Assembly (NCBI GenBank): GCA_035455745.1
Contig: DATIEP010000059.1
Location: forward strand, 186,001-250,000
Source of the DNA: JADGGM01 sp027307005
Lineage (GTDB): Bacteria; Gemmatimonadota; Gemmatimonadetes; Gemmatimonadales; Gemmatimonadaceae
Direction of reading: 5' to 3'
DNA: 64,000 nt
The notes under the pieces were generated by a model, which saw only the letters and a list, made by a program, of their open reading frames with translations, had not been told where the DNA came from and searched no databases. A program made the translations under genes and the position numbers. This document shows, piece after piece, positions 1 to 9,078 of the stretch. Within the stretch, counting starts at the first letter, position 1. Each line of letters starts with the position of its first letter.

Positions 1-284
1 GAGTAGTCGCCGCCGGCCGGATGCGAGGAGGTCCCCACGCCTAACGGTTCGATCACGTACGTCGGGTGGCCCCGGGCGGCGAGCAGCGGCAGGACGCGCC
101 GGTAGCCGAATGATGCGCCGATGATCCCGGGCAAGAGGATGACGGGACGACCGGCCCGCACGTCCGCCGACTCCGGCGCCGGCAGCGCGCAGGTGACGGT
201 GAGCGTGTCCTGCGGCGTCACGGGGATGTGCCGTTGGGCGAACACGGAGTCCGCGACCACGGCGAGCAGGAGCATGGTAATCAT
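1..284 (-). CDS. alpha/beta hydrolase, N-terminal part (cut by window edge)
   Basis: Only the first 94 residues are visible; the gene runs off the left edge. It opens with a hydrophobic secretion signal (MITMLLLAVVADSVFAQ), then a stretch typical of alpha/beta hydrolase folds, with VILLPGIIGASFGYRRVLPL as the first strand and oxyanion region. The nucleophile and His lie outside the window, so the substrate is unknown. ATG at 282-284 overlaps the stop of the upstream flippase-like gene as ATGA, suggesting translational coupling. A GAGGG stretch precedes it. It carries one copy of the GTTAGGC motif at 39-46, read as Leu-Gly. Confidence 0.6.
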   Translation of the reverse strand, partial: MITMLLLAVVADSVFAQRHIPVTPQDTLTVTCALPAPESADVRAGRPVILLPGIIGASFGYRRVLPLLAARGHPTYVIEPLGVGTSSHPAGGDY

Positions 285-1327
285 GGGGTGATCCCTCTCG
301 GAGACGGCGAGCAGATGGCGGGACCGGCGACGGAAGCAGAGGCCGGCGCGGGAATGGAGGCGCGATCTCGCGCGAACACCAGCCGCCGGCCCAGGATCAC
401 GCCCAACACGATGGTTGGGAGATCCTGCGCCAGGTGGATGAGCATCCCCACGCCTAACGCTGCATCCATCGGCGCGCCTAACGAGTGAGCGGCGGTGGCG
501 TAGGCGAGCTCGAAGACGCCGATGTTGCCCGGCGTCATGCGGGCGACGAGGCCCACGTTCACGGCGAGCAGCGCGACGAGGCTTCCCGTGATGCCCAACG
601 GCAGGTGCGCCGCCCGGGCCACGAGATGGTACGACACGAGCTGGCACGTCCAATCCAGCAGTGTGAGCGGCACCGCCACCAGCAAGCGCCGCGGAGTGAT
701 GATGCGCCGCGCGATGCCGGCGATGCGGCGCGCTTGGACCCGGCACACACGCATGAACCGCGGCGCCCTGCCGCCGCGGCGGGCAGCCGCGGAACGCGTC
801 CGGCCTCGGGACGTCCGTGTCAGCCAGGCCGCCGCAGCGATGAGTGCCGCGGCGACCAGCGCCGCCGACCCCGCCGCGACACGCAACGGCGTGATGACTA
901 ACGCGACGCACAGCACCGCAACGAACCCGGCCGTGTTCAACAGCCGCTCGAGCGCAACGGTCGTGAGCACCGCGTACGTGCGCAATCCGGTCGCGCGCGT
1001 CATGATCATCACGCGGCCCGCCTCGCCGACGCTGCCCATGAACAGACCGTTGAGCGTCGCGCCGACGAACGTCGCCCGCGCTACGATGCGATACCGCCCC
1101 GCTCCGAGGGCGCGCAGACAGACAAACCACGCGCCGGCCTTGGAGAGGAGCGACATCAGGTGGAATGCCGTGGCAAGGCCGAGGACGAGCAGCGAGGCAT
1201 GCCGAATCACAGCCAGCGTGCCGCGCCAATTCACATGACGGACGTACCAGCCGACGGCCAGGCCGAGCAGCACAGCCGCGGCGACGATCGCCAGCGGGCG
1301 GCGGTATCGCGCGAGGGCCGATCTCAT
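281..1327 (-). CDS. UPF0104/flippase-like integral membrane protein (lysylphosphatidylglycerol synthetase TM family)
   Basis: 348 residues with multiple hydrophobic segments. It has the layout of the YbhN/AglD/MprF-N flippase-like family: a first TM (IVAAAVLLGLAVGWYV), a GSVGEAGR segment resembling the family's conserved Gly/Glu loop, and a late segment NVGLVARMTPGNIGVFELAY that matches the family hallmark TPGGIGxxE. Such proteins are thought to move lipid-linked substrates across the membrane; the substrate here is unknown. It overlaps the downstream hydrolase start by 4 bp. Its start lies only 14 bp from the divergent epimerase start, so any promoter must sit inside one of the two coding regions. 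Confidence 0.75.
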   Translation of the reverse strand: MRSALARYRRPLAIVAAAVLLGLAVGWYVRHVNWRGTLAVIRHASLLVLGLATAFHLMSLLSKAGAWFVCLRALGAGRYRIVARATFVGATLNGLFMGSVGEAGRVMIMTRATGLRTYAVLTTVALERLLNTAGFVAVLCVALVITPLRVAAGSAALVAAALIAAAAWLTRTSRGRTRSAAARRGGRAPRFMRVCRVQARRIAGIARRIITPRRLLVAVPLTLLDWTCQLVSYHLVARAAHLPLGITGSLVALLAVNVGLVARMTPGNIGVFELAYATAAHSLGAPMDAALGVGMLIHLAQDLPTIVLGVILGRRLVFARDRASIPAPASASVAGPAICSPSPRGITP

Positions 1328-1341
1328 GTCATCATCCCATC

Positions 1342-2373
1342 GTGGAAACGCTGCCGCTGCGCCGCGCTCTGGTCACCGGAGCGACCGGGATGCTCGGGTC
1401 GTACGTCGTCCAATGCCTGGCGGGCGCCGGCTGCAGCGTGCGCGCCCTGGTGCGCGACGAGACGCGTGCGGCGTGGTTGCGTCCGTTGGGCGCCGAGTTG
1501 GCGCAGGGCGACATCGCGAACGCGCAGGTGCTGCGCGACGCGGCGGCTGGATGCGATGCGGTGTTCCATGCCGCGGCAGCGATCGGCCCCGAGGCAGATT
1601 GGGACACGTTCCGCGCCGCCAACGTCGACGGCACGCAGCACGTCATCGACGCGTGCGCCGCGAACGGCGCGCGACTGCTCTACGTCAGCAGCACGGCGGT
1701 GTACGGAGATTCGCGCTACGAACGCGCGCCCCTCGACGAGACGGCGGCGCTGCCCGCTCTGCCGCAGCACGACGCATACGGCCGATCGAAGCAGGAAGCC
1801 GAGCGCGTCGTGATGCGCGCCCACGCCGACGGTGTCGTGCCGGCGGCTATCGTTAGGCCGCCGCCGATGTACGGCGACCGGGACCGCCAGTTCGTTCCGC
1901 GGGTCGCGGTCGTGTTGACGCGCGGCTTCTTCCCGTTGATCGGCGGCGGGACGACGCGGCTTCCGCTGGTGCACGCCCGCAACGTCGCCGAAGGCGCGAT
2001 CCTGGCGGCCACGAATCCGCAAGCCGATGGCCGGACCTACAACCTCACGTGCGACTACCCGCTCACCGTCGCGGATCTGGTGCGGTTCGCGGCCCGCGGG
2101 CTCGAGCGGCGCGTGTTCGCGCCATCGATTCCGATCGGAGCCGGCCGCGTGCTGTTCGGCGCGCTCGAGGTGGCGCTCGTCGCCGTCGGTCGGCGCGATC
2201 TGTCCCGGCACGCCGGCGGTACGCTCGATCTGCTGACGAAGAACAATCCGTTCGTCGAGGATCGCGCGCGGCGCGAGCTGCAGTGGCAACCAACGGTCAC
2301 GCCCGATGCCGGCGTCGCCGACGCGTTCCGGTGGTGGAAGGCGCATCATCGGAGCACGAATGCGACGAGGTAG
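1342..2373 (+). CDS. NAD(P)-dependent epimerase/dehydratase, extended SDR family
   Basis: 343 residues from a GTG start chosen because the Rossmann fold begins immediately (RRALVTGATGMLGSYVV, the TGxxGxxG nucleotide-binding motif). Catalytic YGRSK (YxxxK) follows VSSTAVYG, with VRPPPMYG further on. The overall arrangement resembles 3-beta-hydroxysteroid dehydrogenase/NAD-epimerase members acting on sugars or steroids; the substrate is not deducible. The open frame extends upstream to 1165, but that part is low-complexity Arg-rich and antisense to the divergent gene, so it was excluded. The 3' end overlaps the PQQ dehydrogenase tail-to-tail by 28 bp. Confidence 0.8.
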   Translation: METLPLRRALVTGATGMLGSYVVQCLAGAGCSVRALVRDETRAAWLRPLGAELAQGDIANAQVLRDAAAGCDAVFHAAAAIGPEADWDTFRAANVDGTQHVIDACAANGARLLYVSSTAVYGDSRYERAPLDETAALPALPQHDAYGRSKQEAERVVMRAHADGVVPAAIVRPPPMYGDRDRQFVPRVAVVLTRGFFPLIGGGTTRLPLVHARNVAEGAILAATNPQADGRTYNLTCDYPLTVADLVRFAARGLERRVFAPSIPIGAGRVLFGALEVALVAVGRRDLSRHAGGTLDLLTKNNPFVEDRARRELQWQPTVTPDAGVADAFRWWKAHHRSTNATR

Positions 2374-4397
2374 TCGCCGAGTCGCGTGCGCATGAGGTGG
2401 TGGCCGCCGGCGGCGATGACGACGTACTGCCGTCCGCCGGGGCGTGCGCGATACGTCATCGGTGATGCCTGCGCCGACGCGGGCAGCGCGGCGGCCCACA
2501 GCTGGCGGCCGGTCTCCACGTCGTAGGCGCGCAGGTCGTGGTCCATCGCGGCGGCGATGAAGACCACGCCGCCGGCCGTGACCAACGGCCCGCCTAACGA
2601 CGGGGATCCCCACGCCGCCGGCGCCGGCAGGTGCGCGTAATCGCTCATGGTGCCGATCGGCACCTGCCATCGAATGGTTCCGGCGCCGGGGTCGATCGCG
2701 ACCAGCGTTCCCCACGGCGGCGGACTGCACGGCAAGCCGAGCGGCGACCGCAGCAGCTCGCGGCGACTGCCGTACGGCGCCCCGATGTCCGGCGCGACGT
2801 CGGCGTCCTGTCCGCTGCTCCGTTGGGCATCGCCGGGCGGCAGGAGCGTCACGACTGTTGCCACCCGGATGGTGTTCATCACCACGAGGCCATGAAGCGA
2901 GTCGACCGCGACGCCGCCCCAGTTCACTCCGCCCAGGAATCCGGGATTCACCACCGAGCCGCGCACGCTCGGCGGCGTGAAGATGCCCTGGGAACGGAGC
3001 GAGCGAATGCGTTCGGCGCACGCACGCCGGTCGATCGGCGTGAGGCCCCACGCGTCCTCGGGCCTGAGACCCTGGGGCGTCACGGGAGGTGGGAACATCG
3101 GGAACGGCTGCGTCGGCGACGCACGTTCGCCCGGGACGTCGCTCGCCGGCACCGGCCGCTCCTCCACCGGAAACAACGGCGTTCCCGTTAGGCGGTCGAG
3201 AACGAAGACGATGCCGGTCTTCGAGGCCTCCACCACCGCGGGAACGGCGACGCCGTTGCGCATGACAGTGGTGAGGGCCGGCTGCGCCGCGACGTCGTAA
3301 TCCCACAAGTCGTGGTGGACCAGCTGGAACGCCCAGATCTCCTCGCCCGTCGAGGCGCGCAGCGCCACGATGGAGTTCGCGTCGCGGTCGTCGCCTGGGC
3401 GCTGGCCGCCAAAGTGATCGGGACTCGCGCTCCCGGTCGGAATGAACACCAGATCGTGCGCGGGGTCGGCAGTGAAGAGTCCCCACGCGTTGGCGGCGCC
3501 CGACCGAAAATCATCGGTGCCGGCCGGATGGCTGCGATAGCGCGCGAGCGGCTCCCAGGCCCAACGCAAACTTCCATCGCGAACGTCAAAGGCTCGCACG
3601 ACACCGCTCGGCGCATCGATCCGGATGTTGTCGAAGACCGATGACCCCACGATCACCACATCGCCCACGACCACCGGCGGCGACGTGACGTGATACTCGT
3701 GCGCGAACGCCTCGCCTCCGCGCACACCGGCCCGCAAGTCGACGGATCCCGCCGTGCCGAAATCGGCGCACGGGTGTCCTGTATCGCCGTCCAGCGCGAT
3801 CAGCCGCGCGTCGAACGTGCCCAGGAAGATGCGCGTGCGGCAGGGCGCTCGTTGGGCGAGCGTCGAATCGAGCCAGGCCGCGACGCCGCGCACGGTGACC
3901 TCGTCGCGGGCCAGCGACGCGCGATCGAGATGCGCGTCGAATGCCCAACGCTCGGTGCCGCGCTCGGGATCGAGCGCCACCACGCGCGATGACGGTGTGG
4001 CGAGATACAGCAGTCCGTTGAGGAAGAGCGGGGTCGACTCGAATGCCGTCGATGGGCCGCTGCCCTCCTTCAGACCATCGGAGACATCGCCGGTGCGGTA
4101 GACCCACGCCACCTGAAGCGACTCGACGTTGGCGCGCGTGATGTCGGCGAGCCCGGAATAGTGATCGCCGCCCTGGCCGCCTTCGATGGCCCAGGTCACG
4201 GGCGCAGGGAGCGGATGGTTGCGCGGCTCGCGCGAGCGGAGCCGGGCGGGATCACCGCGGATGATGTGAGCGGGAACGGCAAGTCGCGGACTGGACTCGT
4301 TCAGCCACTTCGTGAACGCCATGAGCGCACAGACGAGCGCCGTCGAAGCGATCAGGCGAACCCGGTAGGGCATCCATCGGATCATGAGCCGTTGCAT
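2346..4397 (-). CDS. PQQ-dependent (quinoprotein) dehydrogenase, glucose-dehydrogenase-like
   Basis: 683 residues. An N-terminal hydrophobic anchor or signal (RLIASTALVCALMAF) is followed by beta-propeller PQQ repeats, for example VVALDPERGTERWAF and LRAYDVETGRQLWAA. The C-terminus (LGGPLVTAGGVVFIAAAMD ... QYVVIAAGGH) is typical of membrane glucose dehydrogenases and relatives. No CxxCH haem motif is present, so it is not a quinohaemoprotein; electrons would go to quinone or a separate cytochrome. The start at 4397 is chosen because GGAG sits 7 nt upstream; an in-frame ATG at 4448 lacks this. PqqA and PqqE are encoded at 45.6-46.8 kb and could supply the cofactor. The specific sugar or alcohol substrate is unknown. 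Confidence 0.85.
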   Translation of the reverse strand: MQRLMIRWMPYRVRLIASTALVCALMAFTKWLNESSPRLAVPAHIIRGDPARLRSREPRNHPLPAPVTWAIEGGQGGDHYSGLADITRANVESLQVAWVYRTGDVSDGLKEGSGPSTAFESTPLFLNGLLYLATPSSRVVALDPERGTERWAFDAHLDRASLARDEVTVRGVAAWLDSTLAQRAPCRTRIFLGTFDARLIALDGDTGHPCADFGTAGSVDLRAGVRGGEAFAHEYHVTSPPVVVGDVVIVGSSVFDNIRIDAPSGVVRAFDVRDGSLRWAWEPLARYRSHPAGTDDFRSGAANAWGLFTADPAHDLVFIPTGSASPDHFGGQRPGDDRDANSIVALRASTGEEIWAFQLVHHDLWDYDVAAQPALTTVMRNGVAVPAVVEASKTGIVFVLDRLTGTPLFPVEERPVPASDVPGERASPTQPFPMFPPPVTPQGLRPEDAWGLTPIDRRACAERIRSLRSQGIFTPPSVRGSVVNPGFLGGVNWGGVAVDSLHGLVVMNTIRVATVVTLLPPGDAQRSSGQDADVAPDIGAPYGSRRELLRSPLGLPCSPPPWGTLVAIDPGAGTIRWQVPIGTMSDYAHLPAPAAWGSPSLGGPLVTAGGVVFIAAAMDHDLRAYDVETGRQLWAAALPASAQASPMTYRARPGGRQYVVIAAGGHHLMRTRLGDYLVAFVLR

Positions 4398-4686
4398 GGC
4401 ATGTCTCCGCATCGCGTTAGGCAGGAGCAGCGTGGCGCGATGGAGCATGCAAGCCGGCGACGATCCGGGAGCTACGTCAGATCACCGGGACCGGCGGAAA
4501 CGGTGGCGTAGATGCGGCGCGGCTACGGCGTACGACGGCGAGCCGGATGACGTAGATGACGACCGAGATGCAGGCAGGTGTGAACGGCTGCGCAGAGAGT
4601 CGGGGCGCGGGTCCCGAGTCTCCCGCGCGTTGCAGCCTTCGGTCGAACGGTGTCGTGCGGCGGACGCGCGGCGTCCGCCCCGCGCA
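4398..4686. other. intergenic stretch without a supported gene
   Basis: About 290 bases between the PQQ dehydrogenase start and the stop of the first ADOP permease, both on the minus strand. It contains one GTTAGGC motif copy at 4415-4422. No hairpin-plus-T-tract, RNA gene or convincing small reading frame was seen. Confidence 0.4.
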
Positions 4687-7155
4687 TCAGTCGCCGCGCA
4701 TCGCGGTGAGCGGGCTCACCCGGGAAGCGCGGCGCGCCGGCAGATAGCTGGCGGCGATGGCGACGCCGGCCAGCAATACCGCGACGCCGGCGAAGGACGC
4801 CGGGTCTGCCGGTCCGATCCCGAACAGCCACGACCGAATGATCCGTGCGGCGAAGAACGCGCCGACGCCGCCGATGGCGATGCCGATGCTCGCGAGCGCG
4901 ATGCCTTCACCCAGGACCAGGCGCAGCACGGCGCCCGGCTGGGCGCCGAGCGCCACGCGGAGGCCGAGCTCCTGCCGGCGCTGCGTGACCGAGTACGACA
5001 CGACGCCGTACAGGCCTAACGCAGCCAGCAGCAGCGCCGCGATCGCGAACACGGCCATGAGCGCGCCGTTCAAGCGCGGCTGCGCCACCGAGTGATCGAC
5101 GATCGACTGCAGCGTCTGCACGTTGTAGATGGGCAAGCCGGGATCGATGTCGTGCACGGCTTCCCGAACGATGGGCGTCAGCGATGCCGCGTTGCCGCGC
5201 CCGCGCACGACGAGCGTCATGGTGTGTAACAACCGGACCGAGCGCCGCATCGAGACGTACACCACCGGCGCGGGCGGCGACGCCAGGCTCGTTTGCGCCG
5301 CATCGTTCACTTCGCCCACGATCTGGTAGCCCGCCGGCTGCGTGTTGAACGCAATCTGCTGGTCGATGACACTGGCGGCCGGCCAGAACGTGCGCGCGGC
5401 GGTTTGACTCAGCACGATCGTCGGCGCCGCCTCGTCCCAGGCGACATCGCGTCCGCCCAGCATGCGCATGCCCATGGCGCGGAAGAACCCGGGCGTCACG
5501 AAGCGAATGGTGCTCATGAGCGGATCGTTAGGCGGACGCGGCGGCTGGCCCACCAGCCGGATCGACGTGAACACGCCGCCACCCACCAGGGGCGGCGTGT
5601 CGGTGGCGCCGGCGGCGATGATGTCGGGGCGGGCGTCCAGGTCGTTCAGCAGCGACCGATAAAACGCAATCCCTGTGGAATCCGGATACCCGGAGCCGAG
5701 GGTGATCTGCGCGGTGATGGCGTGCTCGGGTCGGAAGCCCGGGTCGACGCGCATCATCCGCGCGAGGCTCTTCGCCACGAGCGCGGCGCAGACCGCCAGC
5801 ACCACGGTGAGCGACAGCTCGCCGATGACCAGCAGGCGGCGGGTCCGATGCGCGCGTCCATCTCCGGTGTTGCCGCGCCCGCCGTCGCGGAGCGCCCTGC
5901 CTAACGAAGGCAGGCTGGCGCGCACCGCCGGCCACAGGCCGAACAGCACCGCCGAACACAGGCTCAATCCCAACGCGAACGCGATCACGCCGGCATCGAG
6001 GCCGAAGCCGCCGGTGCGGGGAATCACGCCGGCCGGGATGGCATCGCCCAGCGTGCGCAGCGCGACGCCGGCCATCGCCACACCGATGGCCGCCCCGGCC
6101 GCGGCCAGGAGCACGCTCTCGACGACGAGCTGCGTCACCAACCGACCGCGCGAAGCGCCCAACGCCTGGCGCACCGCGATCTCGCGCCCGCGGGCCGCGC
6201 CGCGCACGAGCAGCAGATTGGCGACGTTCGCGCACGCGATCAGCAGCACCAGCACCGCCGCGCCGAGCAGCACGAGCAGCGGCGCGCGCGTGCCTAACGA
6301 CAAGTCCTCGCTCAAGCGGAACAGGCTGGCCGTCCATCCCGCGATCTCGGGATTCTCGTGCGCGACCTGCACTTCGACGCTGTACAGATCCGCACGCGCG
6401 GCGTCGACCGTCACGCCGGGCTTGAGACGCGCGATCGCGCCGAACAGATGCTGCGCGTGGCGCTCGACCGCCGAATACGTCGTGAATTCGACCACCGTGA
6501 TCACGTCGAGCGGCGCGCCGACGAATGCCGGTCCGAGCAGGCCCGCACTCCGCGGCAGCACGCCGATCACCGTGCGCAGTCGTCCGTTGATCGAGAGCTG
6601 CGAGCCGAGCGCCGAGCGATGCCCGCCAAAGTGCCGCAGGTAGAAACCGTAACTGATCAGCACCGCATTGCTCGTCTCGCCTCGCGCGTCGTCCGGCCCG
6701 AAGGAGCGGCCGAGCATGGGGTGGACGCCCAACACGTCGAGAAACTTGGGCGTCACGACGAGCCACGTCGCGCTCTCAGGGCCGTCGCGTCCGGCAATGC
6801 TCGTTAGGCCGCCGGCGTAGAGCGCCATGTCGGTGAACGAGTGCGTGCGGGCCTTCCAATCGCGGAAATCCGGCAGCGAGACGCCGAACCGCAGCACGGT
6901 CTTGTCGGGATTCGTGTCCCACAGCGACACGATGCGCTCGCCGTGCGCGAACGGCAGCGGACGCAGAAGCACCGCGTCCACGACGCTGAAAATCGCCGTG
7001 TTCGCGCCGATGCCGAGTGCGATCGTGAGAACGACGATCGCCGTGAACACCCGATGGGCGCACGCCGACCGCCACGCCACGCGGACGTCCTGCGCGAGAA
7101 ACTCAGTCCATTGACCAACGCGACGCGTGTGGCGCGGACCGGTACCGGCTTGCAT
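4687..7155 (-). CDS. ADOP-type ABC permease (duplicated MacB-core/FtsX domains)
   Basis: 822 residues with the duplicated layout of acidobacterial duplicated orphan permeases. It has an N-terminal segment (FLAQDVRVAWRSACAHRVFTAIVVLTIALGIGANTAIF, described here across residues 20-60), a MacB-like periplasmic core, an FtsX membrane triplet around LLVLLGAAVLVLLIACANVANLLLV, then a second core and a C-terminal FtsX domain ending RRASRVSPLTAMRGD. These proteins are presumed partners of an ABC ATPase in efflux or lipoprotein-type mechanotransmission; no ATPase gene is adjacent. The start at 7155 has AGGAG 6 nt upstream; an in-frame ATG at 7179 is less well supported. Similar in kind to the protein at 9079-11574 but not an obvious recent duplicate. 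Confidence 0.85.
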   Translation of the reverse strand: MQAGTGPRHTRRVGQWTEFLAQDVRVAWRSACAHRVFTAIVVLTIALGIGANTAIFSVVDAVLLRPLPFAHGERIVSLWDTNPDKTVLRFGVSLPDFRDWKARTHSFTDMALYAGGLTSIAGRDGPESATWLVVTPKFLDVLGVHPMLGRSFGPDDARGETSNAVLISYGFYLRHFGGHRSALGSQLSINGRLRTVIGVLPRSAGLLGPAFVGAPLDVITVVEFTTYSAVERHAQHLFGAIARLKPGVTVDAARADLYSVEVQVAHENPEIAGWTASLFRLSEDLSLGTRAPLLVLLGAAVLVLLIACANVANLLLVRGAARGREIAVRQALGASRGRLVTQLVVESVLLAAAGAAIGVAMAGVALRTLGDAIPAGVIPRTGGFGLDAGVIAFALGLSLCSAVLFGLWPAVRASLPSLGRALRDGGRGNTGDGRAHRTRRLLVIGELSLTVVLAVCAALVAKSLARMMRVDPGFRPEHAITAQITLGSGYPDSTGIAFYRSLLNDLDARPDIIAAGATDTPPLVGGGVFTSIRLVGQPPRPPNDPLMSTIRFVTPGFFRAMGMRMLGGRDVAWDEAAPTIVLSQTAARTFWPAASVIDQQIAFNTQPAGYQIVGEVNDAAQTSLASPPAPVVYVSMRRSVRLLHTMTLVVRGRGNAASLTPIVREAVHDIDPGLPIYNVQTLQSIVDHSVAQPRLNGALMAVFAIAALLLAALGLYGVVSYSVTQRRQELGLRVALGAQPGAVLRLVLGEGIALASIGIAIGGVGAFFAARIIRSWLFGIGPADPASFAGVAVLLAGVAIAASYLPARRASRVSPLTAMRGD

Positions 7156-7203
7156 GCACGCTCCTATCGGGCCGGTCACAACGTGCGTGACGGCCGGCGG
7201 ATG

Positions 7204-7950
7204 TCAACCCGGTTTGACGGGACTCTTACGCGACGGAGGCAGTTTGATCCCGAGTCGCCGCAAGTCTCGCTCGGCGTCGCGCACCCAGGACGCGTTGGCG
7301 CGCGGGTTGGCAGGACTCGGGTGCAACACACCGCCGGTGACGACACCTTCGGGAATCACCCGGCGCACGCGCGATTCGGCGAAGCGGCCGAGGCCGGCCA
7401 CCACGCGCGGCGAGAGCGCGTCGATGCAGCGCTCGAGTGCGCGGTCACAGGCGGCGAACAGCGCGCGCTGTTCCGCCGCCGGCAGTTTGTCCGGTGTGCG
7501 ATTGCGTCCGCTCGCTTCCACGAAGAGCAGCGGGCAGTAGTTCCAGACGAAGAACTGCTCGAAGAATCGCTCGGCCGTTCCGAACCGGGCGCGCGCCCAG
7601 CCCCAGAAGCGCCGGCCGCTCACCTCGCTGCGCGGACAGGCGAAGCCGGTCACGGGACGCCGCGGGTGGACGCGCGTCGGCTGCCTAACGAGCGCCTCGA
7701 TGCCCAACCAATCCCGGACCATCGCGACTTCGCCGAACGGGACGCCCGTCTGTGCCATGCCGAACGGGCCCGGATTCATGCCGACGAGAATCACTTCGCG
7801 CGGCGCCGACGAACCGTAGCGCTCGAGATATTGGGCATGCGGGGCCCACGCGTACTCGAGCGGGTGATACACGAACGCCACCGGCGGCCCGAACTCGAGT
7901 CGAGCAGTGTCACGCCGCAGATCGCGTGCGATAGTGGAGAGCCTGGCCAT
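7204..7950 (-). CDS. SMUG1-like uracil-DNA glycosylase
   Basis: 248 residues. Motif 1 is VGMNPGPFGMAQTGVPFG (around residues 56-73), the SMUG1/family-3 active-site loop GMNPGPFGM, and motif 2 is HPSPANPRAN near residue 210, the DNA-intercalating HPSPxNP loop. This family removes uracil and 5-hydroxymethyluracil from DNA to start base excision repair. Its length fits the family. Its stop lies about 50 bp from the upstream end of the ADOP permease, on the same strand. It faces the divergent EamA exporter, whose start is about 120 bp away. Together with endonuclease IV at 60.5 kb it gives two steps of base excision repair in this window. Confidence 0.9.
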   Translation of the reverse strand: MARLSTIARDLRRDTARLEFGPPVAFVYHPLEYAWAPHAQYLERYGSSAPREVILVGMNPGPFGMAQTGVPFGEVAMVRDWLGIEALVRQPTRVHPRRPVTGFACPRSEVSGRRFWGWARARFGTAERFFEQFFVWNYCPLLFVEASGRNRTPDKLPAAEQRALFAACDRALERCIDALSPRVVAGLGRFAESRVRRVIPEGVVTGGVLHPSPANPRANASWVRDAERDLRRLGIKLPPSRKSPVKPG

Positions 7951-8069
7951 ATGCCATCTTGTAAGAGTGGCGCTTGTCGGCGTGGTGCGCCCGGCCTACC
8001 AGTTCGATTCCGGCCGCGACAGCGGTTCGCGGAATTTGCGCTCGTGCACCTGTTCGTGGGAGATCCGTG

Positions 8070-8978
8070 GTGCTGCGTGGGAAAGTGCTGTTCGCGTACG
8101 TGGTGGTTTGCATTCTGTGGGGTTCCACTTACATCGCGATTCGAATCGGCGATCGCACGCTGCCGCCGCTGCTGTTCGCGGGCGTGCGGTTCTTCATCGC
8201 CGGGGTGATCCTGTTCATTGGCGCGCGCGCGGCCGGCCAGTCGATGCCGGCGCGGTCGCGCGACTGGCGCGACCTCGCGATCGTCGGGCTGCTGCTGCTC
8301 TCCGGCAACACGTGCGTGGTGGTGGCCGAGCGATTCACGCCGGCGGGCGTCGCCAGCGTGTTCGTGGTGATGGCGGTGGTGTGGACGGCGGTATTCGAGA
8401 CGCTGACGTCGCGCGGCGCGAGCGCCCTGCCGCGGCGCGTCGTCGCCGGGCTTGCGTTAGGCCGGTTGGGCACGATCGTGCTCGTGGGATTCACGCCCGC
8501 CGACCTCGCCCGCGCCGACTGGCGCGGCCCCGCCATCCTGACGCTGGGCACGCTGCTCTGGGCGGCCGGCGCCGTCTACTACAGCCGCAGCCATCCACAG
8601 GTGGGCACGTACCTCGGCGCGGCGGTCGAGATGCTCGTCGCAGGCGCCGTCATCACCGCGCTCGGCCTCGCGGTCGGCGAGGGGCCGAGCTTCCATCTCA
8701 CGGCGTCCGGCGCCGGCGCGCTGGCCTATCTGATCGTATTCGGCTCATTGTTAGGCTACAGCGCCTACAACTACGCGCTCGCACACGCGTCGGCGACGGT
8801 GGTCGGCACCTACACCTACGTCAACCCGGTCGTCGCGGTCCTGCTCGGATGGCTGCTGCTGCACGAGCAGATCGATGCGCGCGTGATTGCAGGGATGTGC
8901 GTCGTGCTGCTGGCGGTGATCGGAACGCAGGTGTCGTGGCGGCCGGCGCGTCTGCGCGCGCCCGCGGCCGACGACTGA
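8070..8978 (+). CDS. EamA/DMT-superfamily exporter
   Basis: 302 residues, about ten hydrophobic segments in two EamA repeats of five. The first begins FAYVVVCILWGSTYIAIR, the usual opening of the family; the second repeat includes LAYLIVFGSLLGYSAYNYAL and TYTYVNPVVAVLLGWLLL, the classic NPV motif. Drug/metabolite transporters of this type export amino acids or metabolites; the substrate is unknown. The start is set at GTG 8070 because GGAG at 8059-8062 lies 7 nt upstream; GTG 8067 is an alternative. The open frame continues upstream to 7974 without family similarity. TTAGGC copies occur twice in the gene. Confidence 0.85.
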   Translation: MLRGKVLFAYVVVCILWGSTYIAIRIGDRTLPPLLFAGVRFFIAGVILFIGARAAGQSMPARSRDWRDLAIVGLLLLSGNTCVVVAERFTPAGVASVFVVMAVVWTAVFETLTSRGASALPRRVVAGLALGRLGTIVLVGFTPADLARADWRGPAILTLGTLLWAAGAVYYSRSHPQVGTYLGAAVEMLVAGAVITALGLAVGEGPSFHLTASGAGALAYLIVFGSLLGYSAYNYALAHASATVVGTYTYVNPVVAVLLGWLLLHEQIDARVIAGMCVVLLAVIGTQVSWRPARLRAPAADD

Positions 8979-9035
8979 CTGCCCGGGCGGGCGCGCTCCA
9001 GGTTGGCCATGACAATCCACATCACCGGGTCCACC

Positions 9036-9078
9036 GTCTCCGGTCGTGTCCGGCCGTGTCCGGTTCTGTCCGCCCTTC
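9036..9078 (-). repeat. single diverged copy of the GTCCG-rich 47-bp repeat family
   Basis: A run of TGTCCG words that aligns over most of its length with the 47-bp tandem unit at 57670-57891: the shared core is TCCGGCCGTGTCCG followed by CTGTCCGCC. Like the array, it ends directly at the stop codon of a minus-strand gene (here the ADOP permease, stop at 9079-9081) and has the same orientation relative to that gene. It lies between two convergent genes and has no coding potential. Confidence 0.6.

Noticed and set aside
1324..3486. 720-residue minus-strand frame
   Set aside because: It is Arg-rich, antisense to the epimerase and out of frame with the PQQ dehydrogenase, both of which have clear family motifs.
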